The position numbers and the translations under genes were made by a program. From Komarekiella delphini-convector SJRDD-AB1 (lineage in GTDB: Bacteria > Cyanobacteriota > Cyanobacteriia > Cyanobacteriales > Nostocaceae): 64,000 nucleotides of DNA. Positions 27,504 to 35,798 of this stretch are shown in pieces. Each line of letters begins with the position of its first letter. The first letter of the stretch is position 1. The notes beneath the pieces were generated by a model that saw only the letters and a list, made by a program, of their open reading frames with translations, was not told the origin of the DNA and made no database searches. The stretch covers positions 62,001 to 126,000 of the forward strand of contig NZ_VJXY01000020.1 of the NCBI RefSeq assembly GCF_014831675.1, written 5' to 3'.

Positions 27504-28587
27504 GATTTAAAGGGTAATATATATCTTCAGAACTGGGATTTAGATAAGGATGCTGCAAATCAATTGAGTGCTGGGCAAAGTGTTGGTCAATTACCCTCAT
27601 CCGCTCCTCCATTGCATTCTTACCTTTTTGCCAAGCCTCCAACAAAGCATTAGCGACAATTTGACAACGGTTCATCCCAAAACTCTCTTGCGCCGCAAAT
27701 TTTTGGGTTGGTTCCTCAGCTAAACTCAATCCTGGTGCTAAAAACTTTGTGAACAAGGGTATATCGGTTTGAAAATAGGATTGATGTTCAGCATAAACAG
27801 CCTGTAGAATTTCGCGGATGGCTGGATAGTCGTGGAGTTCAAAGAAGAGTACCCCTGAGTCATAGCGTTCGTATGCAGAAGGATTGTAAAGAACCTGAAA
27901 GCTAAAAGGAATAGCAGCAGCATTTAGTTGCTGAGTTAGGCTTTTCATGAGCGCGATCGCACCAAATGGTGTGAAATTAAAATAGATTCTCCCTGCTCCC
28001 AAATCCGCATCTGGGTTTTGCCGTTCTTGTCCAACATTGCTAACCGCTACATAACAACCGTTTTGCAGTCGATTTTTGGGCATCCAGATGGCTACTAACT
28101 CGCCTGGTTTAGCAGATTTAATATTAGGTTTTAAATGGCAGTCTGGCTCAACATAAAGTGTCAAACCGCCTTTAGTCACAGCCATACTCCCATCAGGTTC
28201 TTGCCGCAACACCCGCCAACTAGGGTCAAAATAACCGATACCATGATTACACTCGTGCAGTTGCTCGTAAAATTCCCAATCAATTCCCAAGGCAGAATCG
28301 TTTTCTAAATTATGGCACTGCTTGTGATTTGTAATTTCCTTATTGACTGCCAAAGTAGTTTGCAGCGAGCCATTGTAATAAATTCCATAGAGAAAGTTTC
28401 GCAATAGCAGAGTGAGATACTTATGCTGCAAAGCCGAGGGGGTTTGCTGAAATCTGTCAGCTACTTTAGTCGGCAGAGCAAAGGGTTGGTAGTTGGGATG
28501 GTAAATACAAAAATTTGACTCAATCTGGATATTGGTAACAATGTCGAATAGTGTAGTTAGCAGTTGATTGGTGGAAGAATCTAGCAT
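27499..28587 (-). CDS. HopA1-family protein (predicted phospho-Ser/Thr lyase-like)
   Basis: 362 aa, soluble, no signal peptide. It belongs to the family annotated as T3SS effector HopA1 family, which is common in cyanobacteria. Recognised segments are LLRNFLYGIYYNGSL, GIGYFDPSWRVLRQEPDGSMAVTKGGLTLYVE, AIWMPKNRLQNGCYVAVSNVG, RIYFNFTPFGAIALMKSLTQQLN, PFSFQVLYNPSAYERYDSGVLFFEL, and LFTKFLAPGLSLAEEP with ESFGMNRCQIVANALLEAW. In class V lanthipeptide clusters a HopA1-domain protein eliminates phosphate from phospho-Ser/Thr made by an APH-fold kinase. The next gene upstream encodes just such a kinase. No precursor peptide, cyclase or protease is seen nearby, so the substrate is unknown. Confidence 0.82.
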   Translation of the reverse strand: MLDSSTNQLLTTLFDIVTNIQIESNFCIYHPNYQPFALPTKVADRFQQTPSALQHKYLTLLLRNFLYGIYYNGSLQTTLAVNKEITNHKQCHNLENDSALGIDWEFYEQLHECNHGIGYFDPSWRVLRQEPDGSMAVTKGGLTLYVEPDCHLKPNIKSAKPGELVAIWMPKNRLQNGCYVAVSNVGQERQNPDADLGAGRIYFNFTPFGAIALMKSLTQQLNAAAIPFSFQVLYNPSAYERYDSGVLFFELHDYPAIREILQAVYAEHQSYFQTDIPLFTKFLAPGLSLAEEPTQKFAAQESFGMNRCQIVANALLEAWQKGKNAMEERMRVIDQHFAQHSIDLQHPYLNPSSEDIYYPLNQ

Positions 28588-28789
28588 TAATAAATTCAGA
28601 ACTCAAAACTCATAATTTATAATCAAACAACCACTCTGTGGCAAATATATTTGTTGTTTAACAGATTACTTAAAAAAGTATAATCTAGGATTTACACCAC
28701 AGATAAATTATTAATATTTATTTGGATAAGCCTATTGTTTTATTATTGGAAAACATTTTAATTTTTCCTGAAGTTTAATTTCCTTAAAA

Positions 28790-28850
28790 ATAGCATACAG
28801 AACAATTCAAAATATCCAAATTATCTTTTAAATTGTTCTGCTATATGCTA
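28790..28850. terminator. Large inverted repeat after the kinase gene
   Basis: TAGCATA-CAGAACAATT (28791-28807) pairs with AATTGTTCTG-CTATATGCTA (28831-28850), with a small bulge and a loop of about 23 nt. It begins immediately after the kinase stop and lies in the 263-bp gap before the HopA1 gene. There is no strong T run, so it may be an attenuator, an mRNA-stability or processing hairpin, or a small palindromic repeat. Confidence 0.5.
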
Positions 28851-30083
28851 TTAGCAACCACGCAGCCGAGTTTTTTCATAATAAATGCGAAGTACTTGCT
28901 GCTCTTTTTCTGGCTGAGGAACTTTATGAAAGTTTCCCACAGTTTTGAATATTTCTGACTCGGAAATACCAAAAATAGTCAGTACAGATTGCTCAGGCAT
29001 AGTGAGCAAACTTTTCGCGACTTGAAGCATACAGATGTCAGCATTATCAAAGTATTTGCGGCACGTAATCATGTCTTGAATTTGATGAATCAGTGCCAGT
29101 CCAGCAAATTGAATAACGCGCAAAATAAAATCACGACGGTACTCCAAAATCATGGGAAAAGCATTGAGATAAGCTCTAATTAGAGCAACTATTGAAGGTT
29201 GTAGAACCTCTAGAGGTGTCATCGCCAAATGCAAAGATTCTTCTAATTCAATGGTAGGGTCTACCACGAGACTAGATAACCAAATTTCTAAATAGCTTGC
29301 TAGTAAAGTTCCTAAATCAAATGCCGGATCTCCCCAAGAGCAGGCTTCCCAGTCAATTAGTCGCACCAGGCAATTGTCTAGCTGCTCCCACCTGGAATGA
29401 ACCAAAATGTTATTTAACTTTAGATCGTTATGTGTTAAGCAGCAAGGCTGCCACTCATTTGCTAAATCAGCAATTGCTGATTCTAAACTCTCGTAGCGCT
29501 GATAGAGAACATAAAATTTCAGCGCATCAGTGGGAACTGTACCAAAAATCTCTGGACTAATTGACCCTATTCCTTGCGCTGGATTGTAATAGCCATAGCG
29601 AAACTGTCCTTGAGGAGCAGTTGCCATGAAATCACTATATTCTCGGCGGTTGAAGGTTGCGCGATGCAGCCCAGCCAGAGTAGTGCCAATAGCGGAGGCA
29701 ATTTCTAGTGGAAAAATATCATTTCTGTGATATACTCTCCCAAGTTCCAGATAGTCATTGAGGTAATTGCGGACAAGGATAGAATTTTCCTCATCAAAGT
29801 GCAGCACTAGTGATGCGATCGCAGAAATGTTGCCTAAAACCGGAAACTGTTGAAGTAACTGATGAAATAGCCACTCATTAAAAAACTCGTGGGGCATTCC
29901 ATCATTGTTAATGCTACGTTCTTGTTTAACCAGCAGTTTACGGTTATCTGCCAGAGTCACCAGTAAATTGCAATTCTTACTATCTGGTAACTCAGATTCA
30001 TTTGCTGCTCCATCTTCTGAGCTACACAGACCTGCATCTTGCAAATACTGGATAACGTTATGAGAAGACAGTGATAATACCAT
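28851..30083 (-). CDS. APH-fold phosphotransferase (kinase) paired with the HopA1-family gene
   Basis: 410 aa, cytosolic. The kinase core is clear: a Lys in KLLVKQERS (about residue 50), the catalytic loop CLTHNDLKLNNILV (Brenner HxDxxxxN), and the metal-binding segment VRLIDWEACSWGDPAFDLGTLLA. This is the aminoglycoside/choline phosphotransferase family. Gene order (kinase upstream, HopA1 homologue downstream, same strand) mirrors the kinase/lyase genes of class V lanthionine synthetases. A peptide or protein Ser/Thr substrate is therefore more likely than an antibiotic (inference). ATG at 30083 with TAGGAA upstream. Confidence 0.82.
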   Translation of the reverse strand: MVLSLSSHNVIQYLQDAGLCSSEDGAANESELPDSKNCNLLVTLADNRKLLVKQERSINNDGMPHEFFNEWLFHQLLQQFPVLGNISAIASLVLHFDEENSILVRNYLNDYLELGRVYHRNDIFPLEIASAIGTTLAGLHRATFNRREYSDFMATAPQGQFRYGYYNPAQGIGSISPEIFGTVPTDALKFYVLYQRYESLESAIADLANEWQPCCLTHNDLKLNNILVHSRWEQLDNCLVRLIDWEACSWGDPAFDLGTLLASYLEIWLSSLVVDPTIELEESLHLAMTPLEVLQPSIVALIRAYLNAFPMILEYRRDFILRVIQFAGLALIHQIQDMITCRKYFDNADICMLQVAKSLLTMPEQSVLTIFGISESEIFKTVGNFHKVPQPEKEQQVLRIYYEKTRLRGC

Positions 30084-30977
30084 GTATTATTTCCTAGTTC
30101 CTAAAATAGCGGAGAGAATCACCTATATCGGGATTGGCTTAGCTTTAGCCGTTTTCGGTAGATAGCAACTAGTGTGTGAATAACAATAACGATTGGTACG
30201 ATCTACTAATATCCCATCTGTCTGATAAAAACCTGCCAAAATGGCACGAAACCCTTCACTTTACCTTTAAAATTTGCTCAAAGATACCATCAATTCTTTA
30301 CATTTTTCAGCATAGTTACTTGTATCCATCTAGAGTAGAGTTTTATCAGATATTAACGTCACCACAAACAAAATTATTAGCAGTAAGTGTTATTTGTTAT
30401 TAGGTATTCATTGGCAAATGAAGATATTTGCTTTTCTTGAACTGATGAAAACATGTAGTACTAATAACAATTATGTCAGCTTATAAACAGCGAAAAATCT
30501 CAGAGTTCCTTCGCATCAAAAAGCATGACATTTAACCCTATTATTTTTATTGATCATCACAAAGCTAAGAAAACCGGATATTTTAGCCAGAGAATAATTA
30601 ATTTTTTTTCATATTTTACTATTTGCTACCTTGACGCCTCAGTAATATAGCCAAGTGCTGAAGTGCGGTAGCAGGGCATTTAGCCCGTGCTGAGTCCAAA
30701 GCCGATTAGTGGCAGGCACTATCTGGCGGGTTTAAATCCCCCACTATACGCCGTCAAGACTGTTGACTGTTTACTGTTGACTGTTGACTGTTAAGGGAAA
30801 CCACTAAGGGGGCGCTCACTTGCAACTGAAAACTAATAACCCAAAGCCGATTATCTAGCGGGTTTAAATCCCCCACTATACACCGTCAAGACTGTTGACT
30901 GTTGACTGTTTACTGTTCTGACTCCTTTCTACTTCTTTATCAAACAAAAGCAGGATAGCTGTTACCGCAAACTGATG
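30084..30977. repeat. Repeat-rich intergenic region with two copies of the CCGATTA...TTTAAATCCCCC repeat
   Basis: About 890 bp without a convincing gene. A 75-codon GTG-started plus-strand frame at 30176-30403 has no Cys-rich or Gly-Gly precursor-like features and no family resemblance. At 30692-30774 and 30805-30917 there are two copies of the unit AAGCCGATTA...GGTTTAAATCCCCCACTATA...GTCAAGACTGTTGACTG, ending in CAACAGT-type heptamers. A third copy is at 27345-27503. Confidence 0.75.
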
Positions 30978-31298
30978 CTACCTTAAGACAACAATTTGAT
31001 TTAACATTACCGCCAGTGTCAGCATACCCAAAATAGTCATCAATCCCGCAGGCATAAACTTACGTGTTTTAATCAGCCTAAAAGCAAAAACAACTACTAA
31101 AACACTAGTAACTAATACTGCTAAAATTAAAGCCCAAGGTTGTCCTTGGAGTTGAAAATAAGCGGCAAAAATTAGTAATAATCCACTAATGCTGCCACTG
31201 ATGAGCGAAACTTGACTATTAGCCTGAATGTAACCAATAATGCCACCAGTGATCGCTAAAATACCGTAAGCAAGAGTAGCAATTATACCTAAATACAT
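30978..31298 (-). CDS. TMEM14 family small membrane protein
   Basis: 106 aa with four predicted membrane helices and the glycine-rich pattern of the TMEM14/FAX family: AYGILAITGGIIGYIQANSQVSLISGSISGLLLI, then RLIKTRKFMPAGLMTILGMLTLAV. Plastid FAX1 relatives export fatty acids; in cyanobacteria the role is not established. It is divergent from the DUF815 ATPase gene (87-bp gap). Confidence 0.88.
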   Translation of the reverse strand: MYLGIIATLAYGILAITGGIIGYIQANSQVSLISGSISGLLLIFAAYFQLQGQPWALILAVLVTSVLVVVFAFRLIKTRKFMPAGLMTILGMLTLAVMLNQIVVLR

Positions 31299-31385
31299 TG
31301 TTAAAACCTATGTAGACTTTGACTTTACTGCCAGGGTCAGCAGACAATTTACCATAGCTGTTTAGCTAAATCACCCAGTTGATTG

Positions 31386-32747
31386 ATGGATAATCAAGCG
31401 ATGCCAACGGCAAGTACTTCCTCCTACACAAAGGTTCAATTTCTCCAGCGCCAAGCAGCGTCACTTTTACTGTACCAATCTGTCCTCCAAGGCGAAGTAG
31501 GGGTGGCATTTCTTGACCTGTTGCAAGCTATACGTTACACTGATGCCGATGCGCGGGGTTGCCTGCAAGCCTACGGTACTTACTTCCACGCTTTGGCTGC
31601 TAGAAATCAAAATTGGGAGGACTACCTAATTACTCAAATTCTCATCTCAGAGAACCCTTTTACAAGGATGTCTCAACAGCGAGAATTTGAAGATTTGCCC
31701 CCAGCTTTAGTAACAGCTGTTCAACATGATTTACAAATATTGCAGAGTCTTTATGAATGTAGCAGCGCTGCTTTGAGTGAGTGGGTACAAATCGTAGCTC
31801 ATCTGCCAATTTCACCAGTTGTTTGGTATCAAGACTTGAAAGAGGTAGGAGTAGGCACAAAATTCATTGCATCTCTACAACATTTAGAAAATTGGGGTAA
31901 TGCTGTAGAAGATTTAGCAGCTTATTATCGGCAATTTGGCTCAGGTTTATTTGCTGAATATCGCGCTCTCCGCTGGCAATCTGGGCAGTTTATCGGTATT
32001 CCGTATTACGATCCAGTTAAAGTTACTACACTTGTAGGTTACGAATCTCAGCGAGATGCTTTGCTCAAAAATACAGAGTTTTTATTATCAGGAGAAATGG
32101 CACTGCATGTATTACTTTACGGTAGTCGCGGTTCGGGAAAATCTTCTTTGGTGAAAGCTTTATTGAATGAATATAGCCATCGCAACCTCCGCTTATTGGA
32201 AGTGACAAAATCTGATTTAAAAGATTTACCAAAAATTGTAGAACATCTGCGGGGAGTGTCACAAAAATTTATCATTTTTGTCGATGACCTTTCTTTTGAA
32301 GAAGATGATGATGCTTTTAAAGCCCTCAAAGTAGTTTTAGAAGGTAATTTAACAGCGCGACCTCAAAACGCAGTTGTGTACGCCACCTCCAACCGTCGTC
32401 ACTTGATTCGAGAGTTTTTTGTCGATAGACCTGCTCCTAAAGATCACGAAGAAATCCATGCATGGGATACTATGCAAGAGAAGCTTTCATTTAGCGATCG
32501 CTTCGGTTTAACCTTAACCTTTGAACCAGCTGATCAGAAAACTTATTTAAAAATTGTCAGGCATCTAGTAGCACAAGCTGAAATTAATATTAAACCAGAA
32601 GATTTAGAATATCAAGCATTACAATGGGCAACTCGTCACAACGGTCGTTCTGGTCGCACAGCACGGCAATTTGTTGATTTTTTAAAAGCAGACTTAGCAC
32701 TATCTAGTGCAAATAAAAATACATCTGATACACAAACTGAAAATTAA
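31386..32747 (+). CDS. DUF815 family AAA+ type ATPase
   Basis: 453 aa from the ATG at 31386 (a TTG one codon upstream is unlikely). The N-terminal about 200 residues are helical and poorly characterised. The DUF815 ATPase domain follows: YDPVKVTTLVGYESQRDALLKNTEFLLSGE, Walker A YGSRGSGKSSLVKAL, Walker B KFIIFVDDLSFEEDDDAFKALK, and sensor motif VVYATSNRRHLIREFF with a C-terminal lid (SDRFGLTLTFEP). It is predicted to remodel a protein or nucleic acid partner; the client is unknown. The gene is followed at 94 bp by the coiled-coil TerB-C protein and then the DUF2791 ATPase, all on +, so they may form one transcription unit. Confidence 0.87.
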   Translation: MDNQAMPTASTSSYTKVQFLQRQAASLLLYQSVLQGEVGVAFLDLLQAIRYTDADARGCLQAYGTYFHALAARNQNWEDYLITQILISENPFTRMSQQREFEDLPPALVTAVQHDLQILQSLYECSSAALSEWVQIVAHLPISPVVWYQDLKEVGVGTKFIASLQHLENWGNAVEDLAAYYRQFGSGLFAEYRALRWQSGQFIGIPYYDPVKVTTLVGYESQRDALLKNTEFLLSGEMALHVLLYGSRGSGKSSLVKALLNEYSHRNLRLLEVTKSDLKDLPKIVEHLRGVSQKFIIFVDDLSFEEDDDAFKALKVVLEGNLTARPQNAVVYATSNRRHLIREFFVDRPAPKDHEEIHAWDTMQEKLSFSDRFGLTLTFEPADQKTYLKIVRHLVAQAEINIKPEDLEYQALQWATRHNGRSGRTARQFVDFLKADLALSSANKNTSDTQTEN

Positions 32748-32840
32748 TTTGCTGGTGATTTAAATTTTTTGTTATTTATAAAACAGTCTTATGCACAAAT
32801 ACTTAAAATCGGAGATTTCAAAACAACTATGTAAGGAATA

Positions 32841-34184
32841 ATGACCTTAATAACTACTTATTCTGATAACTTAAATACCTTAAAAATAAGCAATATGCAA
32901 TCAGTAATGGTAAGCAATCGATTTATCCTAGGCATAGTAGCCTTCAGTGTGAGTTTTGGACTCAGCCTCGTCCCAAGCTGGGATTTCAATAAAGCCTTTA
33001 TCACAGGTGTAATTACAGTACTCGCTACATATACAGCAGCGTTATTTGTAGACAAGCGACGTAGAAATCATGAAATGCTTGTTTTAGGTTCTCTCCGCAA
33101 ACGAATTAAGGAGATGGAGGGATTGAAGTTCCGTATTGTCAGAGAAATCAACCAAATAGAAGAACATCGTAGTTTATTATACGCAGAATCGAAGCAACTG
33201 CAAAATCAAGTCACAGAATGCCGTAATCAAAGGGATAGTCTCAATCGAGAGTTAAGCACTTTTGCAGGACAAAGAAAGCAGTTAGATGCTGAAATCAACA
33301 ACCTGAAAACTGAACTTTATAATCTTGATAAAAGTAAAATAGAACTGAACAATTCTTTTTCTACTCTTACAGCTGAAAAACGTCGTTTAGAGTTGAATTA
33401 TAATACATCTCGTGCTGAAATCACTCAGTTACAAACTCAAATTTGTGAACTCCAGCAAGAAAAACGAGAACTTGAAAGCAATTTAACTCTGCTAGGTAGA
33501 CTCAAACCTCAATTAGAAGAAAAATTACACGAACTGCGAATCAAAATTCAAGAGCTAGAAACTGAGGCCACTAAAGAAAATCAATTATTAGTAGCTACAA
33601 CCAATGCTAGAGCAAATATAGAAGCTAGCCTGAATTCTTTTCAAACTCAAATTGTGTCTCAGAAAGTTGAACTCAATCATTTACAAGAGCAAATCACATT
33701 ATTGCAAGAAGAACGAGATCTTTTGCAAAATCAAGTTTGGGAATTACTCCAACAAGTAGAAACAATTAATCCGCCGGAAACTTTGCCTGAAGACGCACAA
33801 CGAGATAATCTTGAATTGTTTACTTTTTCTGAATTAATTGAACCCTTAGAACTAATAAATACTCAAGTCGATATCTCAGAAAATTTACCTGATGAATGGA
33901 ATAATTTTCTAGAAAAACTACCAGGGCATGAAATGCAAGTATTAAAAGCTATAGTCGAGCAAGATAATCCCAAAATAGCTATTAAGCAAATTGCCGAAGC
34001 AAATATTACCATGCCAAATCTATTAATCGATTCTATAAACGAGCGGGCAAGTGATACTATTGGTGAATTAATAATTGAGCCTAATTTGGACATTCCAGAA
34101 GTTTATCAAGAGCATATCACAAATGTTAGAAAAATGATCGAAATGTATGAAATTCTCGTGGCTAGACATGCCTCATCAAATTAA
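32841..34184 (+). CDS. Membrane-anchored coiled-coil protein with TerB-C-like C-terminal domain
   Basis: 447 aa in three parts. Residues about 25-75 contain two closely spaced hydrophobic segments (RFILGIVAFSVSFGLSLVPS and FITGVITVLATYTAALFV), giving a membrane hairpin. Residues about 85-310 are one long heptad-rich coiled coil, rich in Glu, Gln, Leu and Lys. Residues about 346-440 (WNNFLEKLPGHEMQVLKAI, then LLIDSINERASDTIGELIIE) resemble the TerB-C domain of tellurite-resistance-associated systems. That domain call is from pattern memory and is moderate. TerB-C proteins are known to co-occur with DUF2791 ATPases, one of which is encoded 96 bp downstream. It probably acts as an inner-membrane scaffold for that ATPase. 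Confidence 0.75.
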   Translation: MTLITTYSDNLNTLKISNMQSVMVSNRFILGIVAFSVSFGLSLVPSWDFNKAFITGVITVLATYTAALFVDKRRRNHEMLVLGSLRKRIKEMEGLKFRIVREINQIEEHRSLLYAESKQLQNQVTECRNQRDSLNRELSTFAGQRKQLDAEINNLKTELYNLDKSKIELNNSFSTLTAEKRRLELNYNTSRAEITQLQTQICELQQEKRELESNLTLLGRLKPQLEEKLHELRIKIQELETEATKENQLLVATTNARANIEASLNSFQTQIVSQKVELNHLQEQITLLQEERDLLQNQVWELLQQVETINPPETLPEDAQRDNLELFTFSELIEPLELINTQVDISENLPDEWNNFLEKLPGHEMQVLKAIVEQDNPKIAIKQIAEANITMPNLLIDSINERASDTIGELIIEPNLDIPEVYQEHITNVRKMIEMYEILVARHASSN

Positions 34185-34280
34185 ATTATTCTTGCCGTTG
34201 TTAGATTATTAGTGAGGTGAGCATAAGCCCTAACTTCTGGCTAAGCGCCTCTGCGTTTTAAATAAAGTGAGATGTAATAA

Positions 34281-35603
34281 ATGGCAAAGCTCAAACTCTC
34301 GAAAAAAATATCTACTGCCTTAATAAATTCTCTTGGTGCGGGGGTAGTGCCAAGAGTGGGAGTTGAACATATAGCAGTAGGTCGAGAAAAGGAGCTTCAA
34401 AGCCTATTACAAAATCTTGACGACATTGCAGAAGGTGTAGCGTCATTTCGTTTTATAATTGGTAACTACGGTTCAGGCAAAAGCTTTCTGCTGCAAATGA
34501 TTCGTAACCGTGCTATGGAGCAAGGGTTTGTAGTAGCTGATGCTGATTTATCTTCCGAACGCCGATTGGCAGGAAGTAATAATGAAGGTGTAGCAACCTA
34601 TCGAGAACTAATGAGCCGCCTAGCTACAAAAACTCGTCCTGATGGTGGTGCTTTAGTCTCGATTTTGGAAGGATGGATTAATAAAATTCAACAAGAAGTA
34701 GTTCAAGAAACTGGAATGCGTCCCAATGATGATGGTTTTGATGACCGAGTTGAAGCCAAAATTAGGGAAGTAGTCCAGTATATTGAAGACTTAGTTCACG
34801 GGTTTGATTTTGGCAGCGTTATTATTGCGTATTGGCGTGGCTATCGGTCAGATGATGATGAATTGAAAAACGCTGCAATGCGCTGGTTTCGTGGAGAATT
34901 TAGTACTAAAACTGAGGCAAAAGCAGCCTTGGGAGTACGAGTCATTATTGATGATGATAGTTGGTATGACTACATTAAATTATTCGCTAAATTTGTGGCT
35001 GAGATTGGTTATAAAGGACTTTTAGTGTTACTTGATGAAGCCGTACATATATACCAAATATCAACTACAGTTACTCGTGAAAAAAACTATAACAGACTTC
35101 TAGCAATGTTTAATGACACTATGCAGTGCAAAGCAGAACATCTTGGCATTGTTATCGGTGGAACAACTAAATTTTTAGAAGACCCCAAACGAGGACTTTT
35201 TGCAGACCAAGCTTGGCAAAGGCGTACAAAAGAAAGCCGTTTTGTCACACAAGCTGGTGTTCAAGAATATTTAGGGCCAGTAATTCGGCTAAACCCGTTA
35301 AGCGAAGTAGAAATCCTCACGCTTTTGCAGCGTCTAACTGAGATTCATGCTGTCAATTTTGGGTATGACAAAGTTTTGACAAATCCTGAGTTAAAGGAGT
35401 TTGTCCAAGAAATTGTCAATCGCTTGGGTGCAGAAGCATTACTTACGCCAGGGGAAATTGTACGGGATTTTATGAGTTTGTTGAATATTATTCATCAAAA
35501 TCCAGGAATTTCGTTTGGTGAATTAATTCATGGCTCTAAATTTAAACCTACTGCTGCGGGGAAAGATGTGGATGAAGATAATGCAGCGGAGTTTAGTTTG
35601 TGA
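34281..35603 (+). CDS. DUF2791 family ATPase (BrxD-like)
   Basis: 440 aa P-loop ATPase. The N-terminus is HIAVGREKELQSLLQNLDDIAEG, Walker A is IIGNYGSGKSF at residues 61-68, and DADLSSERRLAGSNNEGVATYRELM is the family-specific segment. Walker B is GLLVLLDEAVHIY, with sensor IVIGGTTKFLEDPKRGLFAD and arginine-rich AWQRRTKESRF. The C-terminal part ends in LTPGEIVRDFMSLLNI. This family includes BrxD of BREX systems and the ATPase of TerB/helicase gene neighbourhoods, and is thought to work on nucleic acid with an Lhr-like helicase. No helicase, PglZ or methyltransferase gene is present here, so the activity must rely on the neighbouring TerB-C protein or on genes elsewhere. Confidence 0.85.
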   Translation: MAKLKLSKKISTALINSLGAGVVPRVGVEHIAVGREKELQSLLQNLDDIAEGVASFRFIIGNYGSGKSFLLQMIRNRAMEQGFVVADADLSSERRLAGSNNEGVATYRELMSRLATKTRPDGGALVSILEGWINKIQQEVVQETGMRPNDDGFDDRVEAKIREVVQYIEDLVHGFDFGSVIIAYWRGYRSDDDELKNAAMRWFRGEFSTKTEAKAALGVRVIIDDDSWYDYIKLFAKFVAEIGYKGLLVLLDEAVHIYQISTTVTREKNYNRLLAMFNDTMQCKAEHLGIVIGGTTKFLEDPKRGLFADQAWQRRTKESRFVTQAGVQEYLGPVIRLNPLSEVEILTLLQRLTEIHAVNFGYDKVLTNPELKEFVQEIVNRLGAEALLTPGEIVRDFMSLLNIIHQNPGISFGELIHGSKFKPTAAGKDVDEDNAAEFSL

Positions 35604-35798
35604 TTAATTGTTATTTTTTATAAATTATTATTGAAGACCTTTTAGATTTGCCATTTGACCAGTTGATCCCCTCAAAACTGTGATTTTGATATTGCTTTAG
35701 GGAAAAATATATTTAGTCAAGGACTGAGTAAACAGGCAGCTGAGCGGTCATGTACAGTCCTGGAATTTTTGAGCTGTCTATACTTTGAATTTAATTTT

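Noticed and set aside
28851-30083. Annotation of the APH-fold kinase as an aminoglycoside resistance gene
   Set aside because: The fold is shared by many kinases; pairing with a HopA1-family gene points to a peptide or protein substrate.
30176-30403. 75-codon GTG-started frame near the kinase gene, considered as a lanthipeptide precursor
   Set aside because: No leader-core organisation, no Ser/Thr/Cys-rich C-terminus, no ribosome site, and opposite strand to the kinase and HopA1 genes.
34281-35603. A complete BREX system around the BrxD-like ATPase
   Set aside because: No PglZ, BrxC, PglX methyltransferase or BrxHI helicase gene is present within the window.
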